Assembly (NCBI GenBank): GCA_947304065.1
Contig: CAMZAI010000073.1
Location: forward strand, 1-12,259
Direction of reading: 5' to 3'
Length of the DNA stretch: 12,259 bases
Source of the DNA: an uncultured Clostridia bacterium
GTDB lineage: Bacteria; Bacillota; Clostridia; Lachnospirales; Lachnospiraceae
Under the pieces are notes generated by a model. It did not search any database. It had not been told where the DNA came from and saw only the letters and a list, made by a program, of their open reading frames with translations. Below, one piece after another: positions 6,461 through 12,259 of the stretch; the first letter of the stretch is position 1; the number at the start of each line of letters is the position of its first letter. A program made the position numbers and the translations under genes.

Positions 6461-8155
6461 ATGGATTTCGGAAAAGCACTGAAGTTTTCGGCAAACGAGA
6501 CTACTGTTGAGGATTGCTATTCTTATCTGGACTGCGATGTGGTGATCATAGATAAATACGTTCCCTCGCGCCTTGAATCGTCTGTTGCGTGCATTGCGCA
6601 GGACGAGCTGCCGGGCGGCGGGACCGTGATCCTTTTCGATAAGGAATATTACGGAACGCTGGCGCTTCGCATCCCTTCGCAGGATAAGATCAAGACGACC
6701 ATATATATCAACGGCGAAGAGTATGAATATGCGACCGCGCCCGCTGACGAGAACAGCCTCTATGCGCTCGTCGGCGGACCTTTCGAGCCCGGCTGCAGAC
6801 TGAAGCTTGCCGTATCGATGCCTTCGAGAACGGCGGTGATACCATATAATTCAGAAATGAAGTTTGACTGCGTTTCCTGCGACAACGGTACCGTTTCTTT
6901 GAGCGAACGGCGCTCGCGCTTCCTGATAAGGCTTGAGACGCCCGCTGAGCTTGTGACGTTTACTTTGCCCGAAGGCTATGACATAGAGATAGGCGGGAAG
7001 TCCCGCGGCAATTCCGCAGCGCTGATCATCGGCGAGAACCTGTTTACCGGCTATAAGCTCAGGATATTTACGGAGGGACATTCTTCCTACCGCGATTTCG
7101 ATCTGGTGGTAATGCAGGCGGTCCCGGAGTCGGAACTCGATTCCTGCGCAGCCAACGCGTATACGCCCATCACGGGCGCATTTGCCGGAGAGGCATGCTA
7201 TGTTATCGACAGACGCAGCAGCAATACAGAGAACGCCACACACGGAACGCTTGCGGATCCGATGCTGAGGATCGATCCGGTCACCGGATACAAGTGGGGC
7301 AGGATCAGCGCCGACAAGGCTGATTACTATTTTGAAATCGAGAACGGCGGCTACGAGGTCATGGCGTCCTTCACATCCGAAGGCGCGCGCCTGATCGCGA
7401 ACCCCGGAACCGAATATGAGAAGATCATGGTCAGGGATACGACGACCGAGGAGCAGAGAAGCGGGATCAGGATCATCGACGGACAGCTGGTACTCTCGGT
7501 ATGCGAGGGCGATCCCGGTGCCGATCTGATGACGCTTACGATCCGCGCGATCGATACGGTCGCTGTGGAGAGCGGCTATGAACTCGTGTATGACGGAAGG
7601 AAGCAGGGAGCGGAGCAGCAAACTGACGATGAAGGCCCTGAGTACACGGAAGAATATGAAGACGAGCCCGAGGACAATACCAATATCGAGCTTGATCTGC
7701 CCACGGCCGAGGACTACGGCGATACCGAGCCCGAGCCTCTGCCCATCAGCATAGAAGCGGAGAATGTCGGTGAAGCGGAACTGAGCGCGTATGCGGTGGA
7801 GGAAGAACCGGAAGAGGAGCCCGCGGATGAGGCTGAACCCGAGCCGGAACCGGAGGAACAGCCTGCGGATGCCTTAGAGCCGGCGCAGCCAGAGCCTGCA
7901 GAAGTGCAGCCTGAAAGAAAGGCAGCCGAGCCCGTATCAGTCCGCACGGTATCCGTACAGCCCGCAGCGCCCAGGATCACGGTATCAAAGACTCCTACCG
8001 TTGCAGACAGGAAGAGAGAAGCCACTCAGACATATATAAATACCAAGCTTGCTGCAAAGAAGAATTCCGACGCAAAGAAGGCGTTGGGCATAGCGGCGAC
8101 GGCGCTTGCGGTCGCAGGCGGTATTTACGCCCTTTTCAAAAAAGACAAGAAATAA
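6461..8155 (+). CDS. Tail-anchored protein with beta-rich N-terminal half and acidic Glu/Pro tail, unknown function
   Basis: I do not recognise this 564-aa protein. Residues 1 to about 385 look beta-rich and have no signal peptide. Residues about 245-380 (GYKWGRI at 276-282, then YYFEIENGGYEVMASF and a DGQLVLSVCEGD segment) resemble the layout of galactose-binding-like or carbohydrate-binding jelly rolls, but this is a weak resemblance. Residues about 387-490 are low-complexity Glu/Asp/Pro and probably disordered. A Lys/Arg-rich stretch (about 515-540) follows. The last 24 residues are a hydrophobic segment (about 541-558) and FKKDKK, a C-terminal anchor. The ATG at 6461 follows CAGGAGAAGG (6449-6457); an in-frame GTG at 6419 lies in the leader hairpin region and has no ribosome site. 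The promoter and terminator are its own, so despite being next to the VTC operon it is separately transcribed. Confidence 0.85.
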   Translation: MDFGKALKFSANETTVEDCYSYLDCDVVIIDKYVPSRLESSVACIAQDELPGGGTVILFDKEYYGTLALRIPSQDKIKTTIYINGEEYEYATAPADENSLYALVGGPFEPGCRLKLAVSMPSRTAVIPYNSEMKFDCVSCDNGTVSLSERRSRFLIRLETPAELVTFTLPEGYDIEIGGKSRGNSAALIIGENLFTGYKLRIFTEGHSSYRDFDLVVMQAVPESELDSCAANAYTPITGAFAGEACYVIDRRSSNTENATHGTLADPMLRIDPVTGYKWGRISADKADYYFEIENGGYEVMASFTSEGARLIANPGTEYEKIMVRDTTTEEQRSGIRIIDGQLVLSVCEGDPGADLMTLTIRAIDTVAVESGYELVYDGRKQGAEQQTDDEGPEYTEEYEDEPEDNTNIELDLPTAEDYGDTEPEPLPISIEAENVGEAELSAYAVEEEPEEEPADEAEPEPEPEEQPADALEPAQPEPAEVQPERKAAEPVSVRTVSVQPAAPRITVSKTPTVADRKREATQTYINTKLAAKKNSDAKKALGIAATALAVAGGIYALFKKDKK

Positions 8156-8159
8156 TGAT

Positions 8160-8192
8160 AAAAACCGTACCTCCGAGCGGGGTACGGTTTTT
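8160..8192. terminator. Bidirectional terminator between convergent genes
   Basis: AAAAACCGTACC (8160-8171) and GGTACGGTTTTT (8181-8192) form a perfect 12-bp inverted repeat with a 9-nt loop. It has T-runs on both strands, so it can end the + strand gene (stop at 8155) and the minus strand metH (stop at 8199). Confidence 0.93.
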
Positions 8193-8198
8193 GGATCT

Positions 8199-10751
8199 TT
8201 AACTCTGTATCTCAGCTTCCACCTCTGCCGCGATCTTCGCGGAACCTGCTGCGTCCTTCGAGTAATAATCGGCTCCGATGCTCTTTGCGAGCTCGGCGGT
8301 AAGTACCGCGCCGCCGACCATTATCTTGCAGTCGGGGCAGTTCTCGTGCAGGAGAGCGATCGTCTCTTCCATGTTGTGCACCGTGGTCGTCATCAGGGCC
8401 GAGAGGCCGACGAGACGGATATTATATTCTTTAACGGTCTTTATGATCTCTTCCGGATCCACATCCTTGCCCAGATCTATAACTTCATATCCGTAATTTT
8501 CCAGAAGCATCTTTACGATATTTTTGCCGATGTCATGTATGTCGCCTTTTACGGTCGCCAGAACGATCTTCATGTGGCTAGAGGACGTATCGGCGGGCAG
8601 ACCTGCCTTGATGATGTCAAAGCCGCGCTTTGCGGTCTCGGCGGCGCCCATGAGCTGCGGGAGGAATATCTTTCCCTGCTCGTAGAGCTCGCCTACGCGG
8701 TCGAGGGCCGGGATGAATTCGTTATTGATTATGTCGAGCGCCGACATAGAGCTAAGGAGCTCCTTAGTCTTTTCAGCAATAGCCAGTTTATTGCCGGAGA
8801 CGATGATGTCGGATACGGATGAGCCCGAAGCAGGAGCACCGCCCTGAGCGTTTGCAGCTGTGGGAGTTCCTCCCAGCGCGCCTATGAGCCTGCTGCCCGA
8901 AGCTGCCGGAGCCGCGGTCTGCGCGGCGGCAGGATGAGCCTGCGCGTATTCGATATATTTTACCGAGCCTTCGTCCTCCATGCTCAGAACCCTGTGCGCG
9001 TGTACGGTCTGCATATAACGGTCCTTGGTCGGATCGATGATCGGGAGATTGAGACCGCAGGTAAACGCTTCGGCGAGGAATACCGAATTCAGGATCTCGC
9101 GCTCGGGCAGGCCGAAGCTGATATTGCTGACTCCCAGACATGTATGGAGGCCGAGCTTTGCGCGTGCAAGGCCGACGGTCTTTAGTGTTTCGCGGGCTTC
9201 CTTCTGGTTGGTGGAAACGGTCATTACCAGACCGTCTATGATCAGATTCTTCTTCGGGATACCGTATTCGGCCGCGCGCTTCATGATCTTCTCGGCGATC
9301 GCGATCCTGTCCTCGGCCTTGTCCGGAATGCCGTTCTCGTCGAGCGTCAGGCAGATCAGCGCAGCGCCGTATTTCGCGGCGATCGGAAGGACTGCTTTCA
9401 TGTTCTCTTCCTTACCGTTGACCGAATTGATGATCGGTTTGCCGTTATAGTGTCTGACTGCGGCTTCGAGGGCCGCGGTGTCGGAAGTATCTATCTGGAG
9501 CGGGAGCGGACAAGCGCCCTGCAGCTCGGTGATGAGGCGGACCAGAACGCCGGCCTCGTCTATATCGGGAAGTCCCGCATTTACGTCAAGTATCTGTGCC
9601 CCGCACTCATATTCGCGGATGCCTTCGGCCAGCAGAAGGTCGAAATCCTGCTCGCGAAGCGCGGCGGAAATGCGCTTTTTGCCGGTAGGATTGAGGCGCT
9701 CGCCGACAACAGCGGTCTTATTGTCATAATCGACCAGCTCTCTTGCGGAGCAGACCATTGCATGGGATGTCAGCGCGTCGGGAGAAGCCAGATGTTCTTC
9801 GGGTTCGTCGCTCCAGAAATGAGGACCGCGGAAAGCGCCTCCGGTAAGCTGTCCGGCAAAAGTATCGGACATTGTCTCGCCCGACGAGGCGGTCACGCGG
9901 CGGACAACCTCGCGGATGAAGTCGGGATTGGTGCCGCAGCAGCCGCCTATCAGCTGGACTTTGTCAATGCCTTCGTCCCTGCAGCGGTCGAGTATCCTGC
10001 AAAGATCGTCCGCGTATTCGGCGGGCGTAAGGTCATATACGCATTTGCCGTCAACCGTGACCGGAAGGCCCGCATTGGCCTGGACTATCACGGGAACCTC
10101 GGAATAACGGCAGATCTCGGCTACCACGTCGGAAAGGTCAGCAGGGCCGAGAGAGCAGTTAACGCCTACAGCGTCAACGCCGAGTCCGCAGAGCGTAGCA
10201 GTCGCCGCGGCGGCGTGTGCGCCGAGGAAGGTCCTGCAGTTCTTCTCGTATGAGAGGGTGGCGATGACAGGAAGGTCCGAGTTTTCCTTGACTGCAAGTA
10301 CCGCGGCTTTCATCTCGAGAAGGTCGGTCATAGTCTCTATTATGAACAGGTCCGTGCCGGCTTCATTGCCCGCGAGCACCTGCTCTTTATACAGCTCGTA
10401 AGCCGCGTCGAATTCGAAATCGCCGAGGGGCTTCAGCATTTTACCGGTGGGGCCGATATCCTGCGCCACGAAGCGCGCGCCGGACTTCCGTGCAATTTCC
10501 ACTCCCGCACGGATCAGAGCCGCGGTGCGGTCGCCGAACTTCATGGAATTGGCGCCGAAGGTATTGGCCGTGACTATGTCGGAGCCTGCCTCAACGTAAG
10601 CGCGGTGTACGTTCAGTATCCTGTCGGGATTCGACAGGTTCCATTCCTCGGGAAGCGTGCCCGTTTCCAGACCCGCGGCCTGAAGCATGGTGCCCATGCC
10701 CCCGTCGAAGAATAAGTATTTACCGGATCTTAATGCATCGCGAAAATTCAT
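8199..10751 (-). CDS. metH: Cobalamin-dependent methionine synthase, short form lacking the AdoMet reactivation domain
   Basis: It transfers a methyl group from methyltetrahydrofolate via cobalamin to homocysteine, yielding methionine and tetrahydrofolate in the cytoplasm. The 850 residues contain, in order: a homocysteine S-methyltransferase barrel (about 1-310) with zinc ligands C199 (VNCS) and C271/C272 (GGCCGT); a pterin-binding barrel (about 345-605, VGERLNPTGKK); an Ala/Gly-rich linker (about 606-645); the helical B12 cap (about 648-725); and the cobalamin Rossmann domain, with the cobalt-ligating His in DIHDIG (H739). The protein ends there. Full-length enzymes of about 1,200 residues have a further AdoMet-binding domain that reactivates oxidised cobalamin, so a separate protein must do this; none is encoded here. 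The start at 10751 is chosen because GGGGG lies 7 nt before it; the in-frame ATGs at 10772 and 10802 have no ribosome site. Confidence 0.94.
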   Translation of the reverse strand: MNFRDALRSGKYLFFDGGMGTMLQAAGLETGTLPEEWNLSNPDRILNVHRAYVEAGSDIVTANTFGANSMKFGDRTAALIRAGVEIARKSGARFVAQDIGPTGKMLKPLGDFEFDAAYELYKEQVLAGNEAGTDLFIIETMTDLLEMKAAVLAVKENSDLPVIATLSYEKNCRTFLGAHAAAATATLCGLGVDAVGVNCSLGPADLSDVVAEICRYSEVPVIVQANAGLPVTVDGKCVYDLTPAEYADDLCRILDRCRDEGIDKVQLIGGCCGTNPDFIREVVRRVTASSGETMSDTFAGQLTGGAFRGPHFWSDEPEEHLASPDALTSHAMVCSARELVDYDNKTAVVGERLNPTGKKRISAALREQDFDLLLAEGIREYECGAQILDVNAGLPDIDEAGVLVRLITELQGACPLPLQIDTSDTAALEAAVRHYNGKPIINSVNGKEENMKAVLPIAAKYGAALICLTLDENGIPDKAEDRIAIAEKIMKRAAEYGIPKKNLIIDGLVMTVSTNQKEARETLKTVGLARAKLGLHTCLGVSNISFGLPEREILNSVFLAEAFTCGLNLPIIDPTKDRYMQTVHAHRVLSMEDEGSVKYIEYAQAHPAAAQTAAPAASGSRLIGALGGTPTAANAQGGAPASGSSVSDIIVSGNKLAIAEKTKELLSSMSALDIINNEFIPALDRVGELYEQGKIFLPQLMGAAETAKRGFDIIKAGLPADTSSSHMKIVLATVKGDIHDIGKNIVKMLLENYGYEVIDLGKDVDPEEIIKTVKEYNIRLVGLSALMTTTVHNMEETIALLHENCPDCKIMVGGAVLTAELAKSIGADYYSKDAAGSAKIAAEVEAEIQS

Positions 10752-10787
10752 TCCGATACCCCCAAAGCTCATAAAAATAGTGTATTC

Positions 10788-10816
10788 AGTATAGCATAGC
10801 AATTTATGGCCTGCAA
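10788..10816 (-). promoter_or_regulatory. Probable promoter of metH
   Basis: On the minus strand, TTGCAG (10816-10811) and TATACT (10793-10788) are separated by 17 bp. The start near 10781 leaves a leader of only about 30 nt, too short for a cobalamin or SAM riboswitch. Confidence 0.6.
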
Positions 10817-10860
10817 TCCGGTTGAATAATTATGTACGATCATTCGTAAGCTGCAAAGGA

Positions 10861-10941
10861 ATGTAACGGCTTACATCCGAAATAAACGGAAAAAACCGCA
10901 CGAAATCGGAATGGCTCCGACGTAAAAATCCGCACGGCGGA
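10861..10941. repeat. Cluster of short inverted repeats between metH and the HTH gene
   Basis: Four small palindromes lie in 81 bp: ATGTAA/TTACAT around CGGC (10861-10876); TCCG/CGGA with a 7-nt gap (10876-10890); TCGGA/TCCGA around ATGGC (10906-10920); and TCCGC/GCGGA around ACG (10929-10941). The words TCCG and CGGA recur throughout. The cluster lies upstream of the HTH regulator and beyond the metH -35 box, in the 248-bp divergent gap that holds no gene. It may hold operators or a folded leader. I could not identify a convincing promoter for the regulator here. Confidence 0.5.
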
Positions 10942-10999
10942 GCGTATCCGAACATACCATACCGATTCTGATTAATATAAATGAATGGGAGGTATGATT

Positions 11000-11344
11000 A
11001 TGGCATATGACGGCGATTACAGAAAGCGGCTGAGGGAGATTGCCGACGAGGTCGGGCGTCCTCTGAACCTGATATGCTACGATATGGACAGAAACCACAG
11101 CTTCCTGAGTGATGTCATCAACGGAAGACAGAACATGAAGGTGGACGATCTGGAAGTATTCTGCAGCGTGGTAGGGATAGATCCCGAGGATTTTTTTGAC
11201 TCGGAGCGGACAGACTCCGGCGACGGGAACAATTGCTCTCAGGTCTGCCTCGAAGTGATATATGAGGCCAAAAAATGCGATGACGTATTTCTCAGAACAA
11301 TACTTGCGCTGCTGAGGGAGATCAACGGGCGCAGACAGATATAG
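11000..11344 (+). CDS. Small HTH (Cro/C1-like) DNA-binding protein
   Basis: This 114-aa predicted cytoplasmic regulator has a helix-turn-helix around residues 8-65. The stretch SFLSDVINGRQNMKVDDLEVFCSV is typical of the recognition helix and following helices of Cro/C1 (XRE) proteins, and is followed by GIDPEDFF as often found at the domain end. The first part, up to NLICYDMDRN, departs from the usual family pattern. Residues about 82-114 form a probable helical C-terminal segment with two Cys residues. The ATG at 11000 lies 7 nt after GGAGG (10988-10992); ATGs at 10985 and 10994 are too close to that site or overlap it. It is 50 nt upstream of the 157-aa gene with no terminator between, so the two are probably co-transcribed. 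The target is unknown. Confidence 0.75.
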   Translation: MAYDGDYRKRLREIADEVGRPLNLICYDMDRNHSFLSDVINGRQNMKVDDLEVFCSVVGIDPEDFFDSERTDSGDGNNCSQVCLEVIYEAKKCDDVFLRTILALLREINGRRQI

Positions 11345-11394
11345 GATAAAGCCGGAACATATCCCGGTGCCGACTAGTGAAGGGAGGTGCCGAT

Positions 11395-11868
11395 ATGGAG
11401 GTTGCAGACATTGAAAAGCTGGCGAGAAAGGACAGGAAGATCCTTCAAAGGCTGTCTCAGGACTACAGGGGAGTAGTCATCGACACGGTAAACAGAGCAT
11501 TTGGCAGAAAATATTCAATAACGGATGAACTGGAAATCTTATCTTACAATTCTTTGGCATTGAGATCCGACAAAAGACGGGTCTACGAATGCAAAGTCGC
11601 GAAGGCGGAGAGCGGCGAACTGGCCCTTTGCCTTATCGAACGGGAACATGCGGGCGGTTCGGGAAAAGTAATGCTTGAATGCGACGAGCTTTTTCTGGAC
11701 ATGGGGAGCCTTGCACTGATCAGGACCAGGAATTCATGTAAAAATTCAGATAGAATGCGATGTATCATCGATACACCGGGCGGAGCGATCAAATTCGCGA
11801 TACCCATAGTTGAGGTGGATTATGAGCGCGGGCAGATCATGAACATGATCGAGAACTGGGCGGAATAA
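11395..11868 (+). CDS. Hypothetical protein, 157 aa, co-transcribed with the HTH regulator
   Basis: I do not recognise this family. The N-terminal 45 residues are charged and helical (EKLARKDRKILQRL, then a VNRAFGRKYS segment). The remainder is predicted to be beta-rich and contains a well-ordered hydrophobic pattern (ELALCLIERE, KVMLECDELFLDMGSLALIRT, RMRCIIDTPGGAIKFAIPIVEVDYERG). It has no signal peptide or membrane segment. AGGGAGGTG (11381-11389) lies 5 nt before the ATG at 11395; the in-frame GTG at 11377 overlaps this ribosome site and is rejected as the start. A strong terminator lies 39 nt downstream. A role linked to the neighbouring regulator is inferred from context only. Confidence 0.75.
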   Translation: MEVADIEKLARKDRKILQRLSQDYRGVVIDTVNRAFGRKYSITDELEILSYNSLALRSDKRRVYECKVAKAESGELALCLIEREHAGGSGKVMLECDELFLDMGSLALIRTRNSCKNSDRMRCIIDTPGGAIKFAIPIVEVDYERGQIMNMIENWAE

Positions 11869-11907
11869 ACGATGCGGTACACCGGGAGCGAAAAGGCTGA
11901 TAAACCG

Positions 11908-11936
11908 GGCGCGGGAGAGTGATCCCGCGCCTTTTT
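11908..11936 (+). terminator. Rho-independent terminator after the HTH/unknown gene pair
   Basis: GGCGCGGGA (11908-11916) and TCCCGCGCC (11923-11931) form a perfect 9-bp GC-rich stem with a GAGTGA loop, followed by TTTTTCCTTTT starting at 11932. Confidence 0.94.
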
Positions 11937-11958
11937 CCTTTTATCGGCAACGGGGTGG

Positions 11959-11987
11959 TTTACTTTTCTTTGCACGTGTTGTATAAT
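11959..11987 (+). promoter_or_regulatory. Sigma-A type promoter of rho
   Basis: TTTACT (11959-11964) and a consensus TATAAT (11982-11987) are separated by 17 bp. Expected start is near 11994, leaving a leader of about 90 nt that contains a distant TGGTC/GACCA pairing (11992-11996 with 12024-12028) and otherwise nothing recognisable. Confidence 0.82.
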
Positions 11988-12083
11988 GTACTGGTCAAAT
12001 CAAGGACAATTCCGGTTTGTATCGACCATTGTTTCCCATTTTACATTAATTGCATCAGAATACACACGCGAAAGGATTTTTTT

Positions 12084-12259
12084 ATGGATATGGAGAAAAT
12101 GTCGCTTGCCGAACTTCGGGCATTGGCGAAAGAACAGGGAGTGAAGGGGTATTCCGCCCTTAAGAAGAACGAACTGATAGATGTCTTATCCGAAGTTCAG
12201 GAGAAGGCAAAGAACGAATTGAAGCAGGCAGCGGAGAAGAAGACCGCAAAGCCGGCGAA
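12084..12259 (+). CDS. rho: Transcription termination factor Rho, N-terminal fragment (runs off window)
   Basis: Rho is a hexameric RNA-dependent ATPase that terminates transcription. Only the first 58 residues are in the window. LAELRALAKEQGVKGY followed by SALKKNELIDVL is the Rho N-terminal (SAP-like) helical motif, and the Lys/Ala/Glu-rich stretch after it (from about residue 40) matches the variable charged insertion common in Firmicutes and Actinobacteria Rho proteins. The ATG at 12084 has AAAGGA (12071-12076) 7 nt upstream. The RNA-binding and ATPase domains, which would confirm the identity, lie beyond position 12259. A small number of non-Rho proteins carry the same N-terminal motif, so identification is good but not complete. 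Confidence 0.72.
   Translation, partial: MDMEKMSLAELRALAKEQGVKGYSALKKNELIDVLSEVQEKAKNELKQAAEKKTAKPA

Noticed and set aside
6851..7621. Open frame of 256 codons on the minus strand inside the acidic protein gene
   Set aside because: It has no ribosome site or recognisable motif; the + strand gene has a promoter, ribosome site and terminator.
7720..7880. Glu/Pro codon repeats as a tandem DNA repeat
   Set aside because: The repetition is at the amino-acid composition level; the DNA units are irregular, so it is low-complexity coding sequence and not a tandem repeat.
7714..8025. Ser/Ala-rich minus-strand frame
   Set aside because: It is the mirror image of the Glu/Pro-rich coding repeats on the + strand.
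8106..8822. Open frame of 238 codons on the + strand running across the end of the acidic protein gene, the bidirectional terminator and metH
   Set aside because: It crosses a perfect 12-bp terminator and overlaps two genes with better evidence.
9450..10253. Open frame of 267 codons on the + strand opposite metH
   Set aside because: It lies wholly within metH, which has complete motifs for three domains; the opposite frame shows no motif or ribosome site and results from codon bias.
10752..10860. Possible cobalamin or SAM riboswitch upstream of metH
   Set aside because: The predicted leader is about 30 nt and none of the conserved riboswitch core motifs was seen.
10969..10978. TGATTAATAT as an extended -10 promoter for the HTH gene
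   Set aside because: It has no -35 partner at 17 bp and would place the transcript start almost on the ribosome site.
10871..11098. Small minus-strand frame across the metH / HTH gap
   Set aside because: It has no ribosome site, overlaps the HTH gene and palindrome cluster, and its sequence resembles nothing known.

Overview
The window looks like chromosomal DNA from a Gram-positive anaerobe of the Clostridia, most likely a plant-fibre-associated Lachnospiraceae- or Oscillospiraceae-type gut or rumen bacterium. The grounds are strong AGGAGG ribosome sites, sigma-A type promoters with 17-bp spacers, a cytoplasmic GH39 beta-xylosidase like those of thermophilic clostridia, a short B12-dependent methionine synthase without its reactivation domain, and a bacterial RNase P RNA. 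No insertion sequence, phage gene, CRISPR array, tRNA or integration scar was seen. The taxonomic placement is inference.

Left part (1-4672): the 3' portion of rnpB with its terminator; a GH39 glycoside hydrolase (361-1857); a DHH/DHHA1 phosphoesterase (1955-2884) whose promoter overlaps the stop codon of the GH39 gene; and a secreted 5'-nucleotidase/UshA-type enzyme (2997-4613) with its own promoter and terminator. All are on the + strand but appear to be mostly separate transcription units.

Middle part (4727-8192): a two-gene operon encoding a VTC-type polyphosphate polymerase and a DUF4956 membrane protein, with a clear promoter and terminator. It is followed by a separately transcribed 564-aa protein of unknown function. 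That protein has a beta-rich N-terminal half, a long Glu/Pro acidic tail and a C-terminal hydrophobic anchor, and it has a hairpin at its transcript start. A symmetrical hairpin (8160-8192) serves as shared terminator for this gene and the convergent metH.

Right part (8199-12259): metH on the minus strand, with homocysteine, pterin and cobalamin modules only. Then come an intergenic stretch rich in short inverted repeats, a small HTH (Cro/C1-like) regulator, a 157-aa protein I do not recognise, a strong terminator, and the 5' end of rho running off the window.

Taken together, three neighbours handle phosphorus: a DHH phosphoesterase, an extracellular nucleotidase and a polyphosphate polymerase with a membrane partner. 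They could scavenge phosphate from nucleotides and store it as polyphosphate, but nothing in the sequence proves co-regulation. The least explained items are the acidic tail-anchored protein (6461-8155) and the regulator/unknown pair (11000-11868).
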